Shown here in pieces: positions 58,185 through 64,000 of a DNA stretch of 64,000 bases (its first letter is position 1; every line of letters starts with the position of its first letter). The translations under genes and the position numbers were made by a program. Source of the DNA: Thermomonas aquatica (lineage in GTDB: Bacteria > Pseudomonadota > Gammaproteobacteria > Xanthomonadales > Xanthomonadaceae); contig NZ_CP040871.1 in assembly GCF_006337105.1 (NCBI RefSeq), forward strand, positions 558,001 to 622,000. The letters are read 5' to 3'. The notes under the pieces were generated by a model. It saw nothing but the letters and a program-made list of their open reading frames with translations. It was not told where the DNA came from and ran no database searches.

Positions 58185-59287
58185 AAATCACCGACATCCG
58201 TTTCGGCATGCTGCGCGTGCCGCTGAAGACGCCGTTCAAGACCGCGCTGCGCAGCGTCGAGCAGGTCGAGGACGTGGTGGTGATGGTGCATACCGACAGC
58301 GGCCACGTCGGCTACGGCAGCGCGCCGGCCACCGCGGTGATCACCGGCGACACCCACGGCTCGATCGTGGAGGCGGTGCGCCAGTACATCGCGCCGCGGA
58401 TCCTCGGCCAGGACATCGCCAACCTCAACCGCATCACCGGCCTGATCCAGGGCGCGATGGAGAAGAACACCAGCGCCAAGGCCGCGGTGGAGATCGCGGT
58501 GCACGACCTGTGGGGCCAGCTGTACGGCGCGCCGCTGTACCAGCTGCTGGGCGGCGGCGAACCGGCGATCACCACCGACATCACCATCAGCGTGGACTAC
58601 ATCGACAAGATGGTGGCCGATTCGCTGGCGGCGGTGGAGCGCGGCTTCGAGTCGCTGAAGATCAAGGTGGGCAAGGACATCGGCGTCGACATCGAGCGCA
58701 CCAAGGCGATCCACGCCGCGGTCGAGGGCCGCGCCCTGCTCCGCCTCGACGCCAACCAGGGCTGGACCGCCAAGCAGGCGGTGTTCGCGCTGCAGACGCT
58801 GGAGGATGCGGGCGTGAAACTGGAGCTGGTCGAGCAGCCGGTCAAGGCGCACGACCTGGCCGGCCTGCGCTACGTGACCGAGCGCGTGCACACGCCGGTG
58901 ATGGCCGACGAAAGCGTGTTCGGCCCGCGCGAGGTGGTGGAACTCATCCGCATGCGCGCGGCCGACATCGTCAACATCAAGCTGATGAAGACCGGCGGCA
59001 TCTCCAACGCGGTCAAGATCGCCGACATCTGCGGGCTGTACGGCGTCGACTGCATGATCGGCTGCATGCTGGAATCCAGCATCGGCGTGGCCGCCGCGGT
59101 GCATCTCGCCGTCGCCAAGTCCGACGTGATCAGCAAGGTCGACCTCGACGGCCCCTCGCTGTGCCAGTACGACCCGGTGGCCGGCGGCGTCATCTTCAAC
59201 GAATCGGAGATCAGCGTGACCGCTGCGCCTGGCCTCGGCATCCGCAGCATCGAGGGCCTCGCCCCGGCCGCGGACAAGGCCGCCTGA
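58181..59287 (+). CDS. ykfB: L-Ala-D/L-Glu epimerase (dipeptide epimerase, enolase superfamily)
   Basis: Turns L-Ala-D-Glu into L-Ala-L-Glu so that ordinary peptidases can use it. The 368-residue enzyme has all family residues at nearly the numbers of the Bacillus enzyme: Lys160 and Lys162 (KIKVG), metal ligands Asp190, Glu218, Asp243, catalytic Lys267 (NIKLMKTGG), the substrate-binding Arg24, and the Asp321-x-Asp323 motif that holds the dipeptide amino group. The specificity call is therefore stronger than for most dipeptide epimerases. Coupled to the NlpC/P60 gene by ATGA. Confidence 0.94.
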   Translation: MKITDIRFGMLRVPLKTPFKTALRSVEQVEDVVVMVHTDSGHVGYGSAPATAVITGDTHGSIVEAVRQYIAPRILGQDIANLNRITGLIQGAMEKNTSAKAAVEIAVHDLWGQLYGAPLYQLLGGGEPAITTDITISVDYIDKMVADSLAAVERGFESLKIKVGKDIGVDIERTKAIHAAVEGRALLRLDANQGWTAKQAVFALQTLEDAGVKLELVEQPVKAHDLAGLRYVTERVHTPVMADESVFGPREVVELIRMRAADIVNIKLMKTGGISNAVKIADICGLYGVDCMIGCMLESSIGVAAAVHLAVAKSDVISKVDLDGPSLCQYDPVAGGVIFNESEISVTAAPGLGIRSIEGLAPAADKAA

Positions 59288-59297
59288 GGCGCGCGCG

Positions 59298-60146
59298 ATG
59301 ACGGCGCTGGTCAAGATCCGTTCCGAGCGCGACCGGATGTCGGCGATCGAGCGCCGCATCGCCGACTTCATCCTCGAGAATGCGCAACTGCTGCGCGACT
59401 ATTCCTCGCAGCAGCTGGCCAATGCGCTGGGGATCAGCCAGTCCAGCGTGGTCAAGTTCTGCCAGAAGCTGGGCTTCAAGGGCTATCCCGACCTCAAGCT
59501 GTCGATCAACGAGGCGGTGGTGCGCGCCGACAACGGCAACGGCGCCGACGCCTCCGGCGAAGACGCCGGCGAGTCGCCGCGCCCGGCCGCCGGCCTGTGG
59601 CAGCGCAAGTCGGAAGCCGAGGAAACCACCCGCCTGATCAATCCGCCCAAGTCGCTGGATGCGGCGGCGGCGGCGATCGGCCGCGCGCGCACGGTGTTCA
59701 TCATCGGCCTGGGCGAGGACGACATCCATGCGCGCGCGTTCGCATTGCGCCTGTCGCTGCTCGGCATCCTCACCGTGCACAACTTCGACCCGGCGCACAT
59801 GACCGCCAGCCTGTCCGCGGCCGCGGCCAACGACGTGCTGCTGGTGTTCTCCGAGCACGGCATGCAGCCGGCGCTGTGCCACCTGAGCCACCACTTCCGC
59901 GCGCGGCAACGCGGCAAGGTGGTGACCGTCACCCGGCACAGTTCCAATGCCCTGCGCGCGCACGCGGACGTGGCCCTGCTGGTCTCCGCGCACGACGAGC
60001 GCGCGCACATCGAACCCCTGCTCTACCACTCCGCCCTGCAGCACCTGCTCGACCGCGTCTATATCCGCCTGTGCGAGGCGGACGGCGAGCGCCGCACCCG
60101 GCTGCAGGAAAACCTCGAACGGATCCAGCCGTTGCTGGAGCCGTGA
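59298..60146 (+). CDS. MurR/RpiR-family transcriptional regulator
   Basis: A 282-residue regulator: N-terminal HTH_6 domain (about 1-80, SAIERRIADFILENAQLL and ISQSSVVKFCQKLGFKGYPD), a linker with acidic stretch, and a C-terminal SIS domain (about 115-260, VFIIGLGEDDIHARAFAL). SIS domains bind phosphosugars in most members; MurR senses MurNAc-6-phosphate. Lying between the epimerase and the transpeptidase gene, it is the likely regulator of the divergent operons, with a wall-derived signal possible. Confidence 0.9.
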   Translation: MTALVKIRSERDRMSAIERRIADFILENAQLLRDYSSQQLANALGISQSSVVKFCQKLGFKGYPDLKLSINEAVVRADNGNGADASGEDAGESPRPAAGLWQRKSEAEETTRLINPPKSLDAAAAAIGRARTVFIIGLGEDDIHARAFALRLSLLGILTVHNFDPAHMTASLSAAAANDVLLVFSEHGMQPALCHLSHHFRARQRGKVVTVTRHSSNALRAHADVALLVSAHDERAHIEPLLYHSALQHLLDRVYIRLCEADGERRTRLQENLERIQPLLEP

Positions 60147-60215
60147 CGGATGACCCGGCCGCGACGCTCGGGCATGCTTGCCGTCCACGCACCACCGTTC
60201 CCCTGGAACCGACCG

Positions 60216-60986
60216 ATGCCGATCCGCCGAACCGCGACCTTCCTGTTGCCGCTGGCGCTTGCCGCCTGCGCGCATGCCCCGTCCACGAGCGGCGAAGCCG
60301 CGCACTGGGCCAATGCGCGGCAACTGGTGCTGGTCACCACCGCCGACTGGGATGCGCAGTCCGGCACCTTGCGCTATTTCGAACGCGAAGGCACCGGCTG
60401 GAAGCAGGTCGGCGACGGTTTCGACGTCACCGTGGGCCGCAACGGCACCGCCTGGGGTATCGGCCTGCACGCCGCGCGCAGCGACGGCCCGGTCAAGCGC
60501 GAGGGCGACGGCAAGGCGCCGGCGGGCGTGTTCGCCATCGGCACCGCATTCGGCTATGCGCCCAGCGCCAACACCGGGCTCGCGTACAAGGGCATGGGCA
60601 GCAACGACTGGTGCATCGACGTGCCGGAATCGAACTACTACAACAAGATCGTCGACCGCAGCCTGGTCAAGGCACCGTACCTGGACAAGTCCAGCGAGCC
60701 GATGCGCCGCGACCTGCACGCCGATGGCGACCAGCGCTACCGCGAGGGTTTCGTGATCGAACACAACGCCGACGGCGCCAACCGGCAGGGCGGCAGCTGC
60801 ATCTTCGCCCATCTGTGGAAGGCGCCCGGCGAGGCCACCGCCGGCTGCACCGCGATGGCGCCCGACCACATGGCGCCGCTGCTGGCCTGGCTGGATGCGC
60901 GCCAGCATCCGGTGTTCGTCGAATTGCCGCAGGCGCAGTACGCGCAATTGCGCGGCGCATGGAAGCTGCCGGAGATCGAGCAATGA
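60216..60986 (+). CDS. L,D-transpeptidase-fold (YkuD) lipoprotein
   Basis: A 256-residue protein with a lipobox (LALAAC, Cys18) and a YkuD catalytic site: His199 in FAHLWKAP and Cys211 in TAGCTAMA, 12 residues apart. YkuD enzymes are L,D-transpeptidases or, in related forms, L,D-carboxypeptidases and endopeptidases that act on the tripeptide or tetrapeptide stem. In this operon a trimming role on DAP-containing peptides is possible. The start at 60216 has GGAAC upstream and a proper lipoprotein signal; an open frame extends 22 codons further upstream without one. ATGA overlap with the symporter gene. Confidence 0.88.
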   Translation: MPIRRTATFLLPLALAACAHAPSTSGEAAHWANARQLVLVTTADWDAQSGTLRYFEREGTGWKQVGDGFDVTVGRNGTAWGIGLHAARSDGPVKREGDGKAPAGVFAIGTAFGYAPSANTGLAYKGMGSNDWCIDVPESNYYNKIVDRSLVKAPYLDKSSEPMRRDLHADGDQRYREGFVIEHNADGANRQGGSCIFAHLWKAPGEATAGCTAMAPDHMAPLLAWLDARQHPVFVELPQAQYAQLRGAWKLPEIEQ

Positions 60987-62236
60987 GCACCACCGCGCGC
61001 GTCCTCACCGGCCTGGTCGCCGGCATCGTGATCGGCATCCTGCTGGCGTGGACGGATCCGGCGCTGGCCGCGTCCGTCGCCAACATCGTCGAACCCTTCG
61101 GCAAGCTGTGGATCAATGCGTTGCAGATGACCGTGGTGCCGCTGGTGCTGTCGCTGGTGATCGTCGGGGTGAACCAGGCCAGCGACGTCGCCCACTCCGG
61201 CCGCGTCGCCCGCCGCGCCATCATCATCTTCGTGGTGCTGCTGACCGCCGCCGCGACCATGGCCGCGATCCTCGCGCCGCTGGCACTGTCGATGCTGCAG
61301 CCCGACCCCGCGGTCGCCGCCGCGCTGCGCGGCCACGAAGCCGAACTCCCGCAGGCCACCGGCGGGTGGGCCAGCGCGCTCACCGCGATCGTGCCGAGCA
61401 ATGCCGTGGCCGCCGCCGCCGCCGGCGCGATGCTGCCGCTGGTGACCTTCGCGTTGTTCTTCGGCTTCGCGCTGACCCGGATCGACCCGGACAAGCGCGC
61501 GCAAGTCGTGGGCTTCTTCCAGGCGATCAGCGACGCGATGATCGTGATCGTGCGCTGGGTGCTGTGGGTGGCGCCGGTCGGCATCTTCGCGCTGGTGCTG
61601 GCGCTGACCGCACGCGCCGGGCTGGGCATGCTGCAGGCGCTGGGCATCTACATCTTGCTCGAATGCGCGCTGTACCTGCTGGCGGTGGTGCTGCTGGTCG
61701 CGATCGCGGTCACCGCCGGCCGCCAGAAACTCGGTCATTTCCTGTCCGGCATCGCGCCGGTGCAGGCGGTGGCGGCCAGCACGCAATCCTCCCTGGCCAC
61801 GTTGCCGGCGATGCTCGAGAGTTCGCAGCAGCGGCTCGGCTTCCCGCAGTCGGTCTCGGGGCTGGTGCTGCCGATGGCGGTCTCGCTGTTCCGCATCACC
61901 TCGCCGATCCAGTACATCGCCAGCGCCAGCTTCATCGCCTGGGCGATGGGCATCGACCTCACCTTCGCCCACCTCGCCACCGGCGTGGCCTTGTCGGTGC
62001 TGGTGAGCATGGGCTCGGTCGGCCTGCCCGGGCAGGCGATCTTCATCGCCACCAACCTGCCGGTGACCCAGGCGATGGGCTTGCCGATCGCCCCGCTGCC
62101 GGTGCTGATGGCGGTGGACGCGATCCCCGACGTGCTGGCCACTGTCGGCAACGTCACCGGCGACATGACCGCGAATGCGCTGGTGGCGTCGCGCAGCGGG
62201 GATGGCGGAACGGTTCCACCCGCAACCACCGCTTGA
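60983..62236 (+). CDS. SLC1/DAACS-type cation symporter with non-canonical substrate site
   Basis: A 417-residue inner-membrane transporter of the dicarboxylate/amino acid:cation symporter fold, with 8 TM helices and two hairpins; HP1 has STQSSLATLP. Two key sites differ from glutamate/aspartate carriers: TM8 reads DVLATVGNVTGD, so Ala replaces the Arg that binds the substrate side-chain carboxylate, and TM7 has LFRITSP where NMDGT normally binds sodium. A neutral or peptide-like substrate, or another coupling ion, is therefore likely. Last gene of the murein-peptide operon, hence a role in uptake of the released amino acids is inferred. Confidence 0.87.
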   Translation: MSTTARVLTGLVAGIVIGILLAWTDPALAASVANIVEPFGKLWINALQMTVVPLVLSLVIVGVNQASDVAHSGRVARRAIIIFVVLLTAAATMAAILAPLALSMLQPDPAVAAALRGHEAELPQATGGWASALTAIVPSNAVAAAAAGAMLPLVTFALFFGFALTRIDPDKRAQVVGFFQAISDAMIVIVRWVLWVAPVGIFALVLALTARAGLGMLQALGIYILLECALYLLAVVLLVAIAVTAGRQKLGHFLSGIAPVQAVAASTQSSLATLPAMLESSQQRLGFPQSVSGLVLPMAVSLFRITSPIQYIASASFIAWAMGIDLTFAHLATGVALSVLVSMGSVGLPGQAIFIATNLPVTQAMGLPIAPLPVLMAVDAIPDVLATVGNVTGDMTANALVASRSGDGGTVPPATTA

Positions 62237-62238
62237 CA
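62233..62238 (+). promoter_or_regulatory. -35 element of the thr leader promoter
   Basis: A consensus TTGACA, overlapping the stop codon of the symporter gene, 31 nt before the leader-peptide ATG. No good -10 is visible at 16-18 nt (GCACAG at 62256), so the promoter is only tentative. Confidence 0.3.
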
Positions 62239-62268
62239 GCCCTCGCTGCACTGCAGCACAGTCGGCCC

Positions 62269-62346
62269 ATGTCCCGCCGCCCGACCTCCACCACGACCAT
62301 TACCGGTACCGGTACCACGCCGGTGCGGTCGGTCATGCCTGGATAA
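62269..62346 (+). CDS. thrL: Threonine operon leader peptide
   Basis: A 25-residue frame whose core is RPTSTTTITGTGTTP: eight Thr and one Ile in 15 residues, as in the E. coli thr leader peptide, whose stretch of Thr and Ile codons senses charged tRNA. It ends 86 nt before thrA. No database homologue is needed for the call; the position, length and codon content are diagnostic. Confidence 0.85.
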   Translation: MSRRPTSTTTITGTGTTPVRSVMPG

Positions 62347-62361
62347 GTCTTCCACATACAC

Positions 62362-62398
62362 CGCCCCGCACTCGAACAGAGACGGGGCGAAGACCCCG
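62362..62398 (+). promoter_or_regulatory. Alternative hairpins of the thr attenuator
   Basis: CGCCCCG (62362-62368) can pair fully with CGGGGCG (62383-62389). The same CGGGG (62383-62387) can instead pair with CCCCG (62394-62398). The two are mutually exclusive, as expected for anti-terminator and terminator, but no T-tract follows the second one, so the mechanism may not be classical intrinsic termination. Confidence 0.55.
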
Positions 62399-62432
62399 CC
62401 CTGACGCGATGCGAGGCACCACAGGAGCCTCG

Positions 62433-64000
62433 ATGAACGCTTTGCCGCAGCAGGACGACGCCGAACCATCCAAACCCGCCGCACGTTGCCGCGCGCACAA
62501 GTTCGGCGGCAGTTCGCTGGCCGATGCCGGCCGCATCCGCCATGTGGCCGGCCTCATGCTGGATGCCGACGATCCGCGCCAGGTCGTGGTCGTGTCCGCG
62601 ATGCAGGGCGTGACCGATGCGCTGATCGGCATCGCCAATGCCGCGGCCGAAGGCAGCGATTGGCGGCCCGCGCTGGAGGCCTTGCGACAGAAACACCTCG
62701 ATGCCGCGAATGCCCTGCTCGACGCGCCTGCGGACACCCGCGACTGGCTCGACGCGCAATTCGCGCAACTCGCCGAACTGCTGCGTGCGGTCGGCCTGTT
62801 GCGGCAGCCGGGGCGCGCCGCGTTCGAACGCATCCAGGGCATGGGCGAGGTGCTGTCCTCGCGCCTGCTGCAGGCGCACCTGCGCGCACGCGGCGGCGAT
62901 TACGCGCTGCTCGACGCGCGCGAGGTGCTCGTCGTGCAGCCCGGCGAACTCGGGGTGATCGTCGATTGGGAGCAAAGCGCGAAGCGCCTCGCCGCATGGC
63001 GCACGGCGCACCCGCAGGCGCGCGCGGTGGCCACCGGTTTCGTCGCCGGCGGCAAGGACGGGCTGCCCACGGTGCTGGGCCGCAACGGCAGCGATTTCTC
63101 CGCGGCGATCTTCGCGGCGCTGTTCGATGCCGATGAACTGCATATCTGGTCGGATGTCGACGGCGTGCTGTCCGCCGATCCGCGGCTGGTGCCGGAAGCG
63201 GTCTCGCTGACCGCGATGAGCTACCAGGAAGCCTGCGAACTGGCCTACTTCGGCGCCAAGGTGATCCATCCGCAGACGATGACCCCCGCCATCGCGCGCG
63301 GCCTGCCGATCCTGATGCGCAATACCTTCAACCCGGACTTCCCCGGCACCCGCATCGATGCCGACGGCGGCGCCGGCGGCCCGGTGAAAGGCCTCACCTT
63401 GAACGCCGGGCTTGCGCTGGTCAGCCTGGAAGGCGCCGGCCTGATCGGCGTGCCCGGCACCGCCGAGCGCGTGTTCGCCGCGCTGCATGCGGCGAAGATC
63501 TCGGTGGTGATGATCTCGCAAGGCTCGTCCGAGCATTCGATCTGCTCGGTGGTGCGCGAAGCCGATGCCGCCGCCGCGCGCGACGTGTTGCTGGACGAAT
63601 TCGCGCGCGAGCTCGGCTCGGCGCAGGTGCAAGGCGTGCAGGTCGTACCCGGCATCAGCGTGCTGGCCGCGGTCGGCGACGGCATGGCCGGCACGCCCGG
63701 CATCGCCGCGCAGCTGTTCGGTGCGCTGGCACGCGCACGGGTCAACATCCGCGCCATCGCCCAGGGCGCCTCCGAACGCAACATCTCGGTCGCCATCGCC
63801 GCCGAAGACCAGACCCGCGCATTGCGTGCGGCGCATGCGGCGTTCTGGCTGTCGCCGCAAACCGTGGCGCTGGCGGTGATCGGCCCGGGCAAGGTCGGCG
63901 CCGCCCTGCTCGACCAGCTGCAGGCCGCGCTGCCGCGCCTGCGCAGCGAGGCCAACATCGACCTGCGCCTGCGCGCGTTGGCCACCAGCAGCAAGCTGTG
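62433..64000 (+). CDS. thrA: Bifunctional aspartokinase / homoserine dehydrogenase (3' end outside window)
   Basis: The first 522 codons of ThrA, entry to threonine/methionine synthesis. An aspartokinase domain (about 20-300) has HKFGGSSLADA, VVVVSAMQGVTDAL and GRNGSDFSAAI; two ACT domains (about 325-475) have GVPGTAERVFAALH and VNIRAIAQGASERNISVAI; the homoserine dehydrogenase domain begins at about 480 with the Rossmann motif VIGPGKVGAALLDQL. AGGAG precedes the ATG. The ACT pair and leader peptide point to both allosteric and attenuation control by threonine. Confidence 0.95.
   Translation, partial: MNALPQQDDAEPSKPAARCRAHKFGGSSLADAGRIRHVAGLMLDADDPRQVVVVSAMQGVTDALIGIANAAAEGSDWRPALEALRQKHLDAANALLDAPADTRDWLDAQFAQLAELLRAVGLLRQPGRAAFERIQGMGEVLSSRLLQAHLRARGGDYALLDAREVLVVQPGELGVIVDWEQSAKRLAAWRTAHPQARAVATGFVAGGKDGLPTVLGRNGSDFSAAIFAALFDADELHIWSDVDGVLSADPRLVPEAVSLTAMSYQEACELAYFGAKVIHPQTMTPAIARGLPILMRNTFNPDFPGTRIDADGGAGGPVKGLTLNAGLALVSLEGAGLIGVPGTAERVFAALHAAKISVVMISQGSSEHSICSVVREADAAAARDVLLDEFARELGSAQVQGVQVVPGISVLAAVGDGMAGTPGIAAQLFGALARARVNIRAIAQGASERNISVAIAAEDQTRALRAAHAAFWLSPQTVALAVIGPGKVGAALLDQLQAALPRLRSEANIDLRLRALATSSKL

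Noticed and set aside
59597..62236. An 879-codon frame covering regulator, transpeptidase and symporter
   Set aside because: Only the last 417 codons (symporter) are protein-like; the rest is frame-shifted shadow of genes with better motifs.

Overview
This 64 kb window is chromosomal DNA from a high-GC member of the Xanthomonadaceae/Lysobacteraceae (the Xanthomonas, Lysobacter, Luteimonas, Pseudoxanthomonas group). The strongest pointers are the arginine cluster, which encodes an acetylornithine carbamoyltransferase, a deacetylase of the acetylcitrulline type and a fused N-acetylglutamate synthase/kinase; a TrpR-like regulator heading the his operon; a FimX-type degenerate GGDEF/EAL protein; and a DksA with a long Lys/Ala/Pro tail. 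The genus cannot be fixed from the sequence alone. I see no insertion sequence, prophage, rRNA, plasmid function or CRISPR array. Coding is dense: no gap between genes exceeds 300 bases, and many genes overlap by 4 nt (ATGA, GTGA or TTGA).

Layout, left to right. 1-8028 (minus): a two-partner secretion operon, made of a CHAT-domain protease-like protein with TPR-like repeats, a TpsB outer-membrane transporter and a large beta-helical TpsA exoprotein that runs off the left edge. 8221-17559 (minus): argF'-argG-argE'-argB(NAGS/K)-argC-argH-proB-proA, preceded by a terminator-like leader that may be an attenuator. 17800-25010: a small exported protein of unknown function, cysS-sufE-MFS exporter, the unusual DksA (minus), yidD, dihydroorotase and an M23 lipoprotein. 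25053-30006 (minus): folE2, then efp-mtaD-ubiG-phosphatase (probably mupP)-squalene-synthase-like protein. 30113-35754 (plus): epmB (divergent from its substrate gene efp), fimX, gluQ, phbB and phaR, with four 11-bp repeats in front of phaR. 35756-43182 (minus): a TrpR-family regulator followed by hisGDCBHAFI(E). 43385-48818: an M48 peptidase, a TPR/formylglycine-enzyme-fold lipoprotein, RNase D, an exported M20 amidohydrolase and tRNA-Ala(CGC).

48834-62236 is the most interesting stretch: two divergent transcription units that look like a pathway for using cell-wall (murein) peptides. Leftward run a TonB receptor, lysA (diaminopimelate decarboxylase), a serine hydrolase and a lipoprotein that fuses a VanX-type D-Ala-D-Ala dipeptidase to a beta-lactamase-fold domain. 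Rightward run an NlpC/P60 peptidase, an L-Ala-D/L-Glu epimerase with every diagnostic residue, an RpiR-type regulator, an L,D-transpeptidase-fold lipoprotein and an SLC1-type symporter that lacks the usual acidic-substrate residues. The enzymes together cover D-Ala-D-Ala, the gamma-D-Glu bond, L-Ala-D-Glu and DAP, so the locus could turn stem peptide into L-Ala, L-Glu, D-Ala and L-lysine. This assembly is inference from gene content.

62269-64000: a threonine-rich leader peptide with alternative hairpins (a thr attenuator) and the first 522 codons of thrA (aspartokinase-homoserine dehydrogenase), cut by the right edge.
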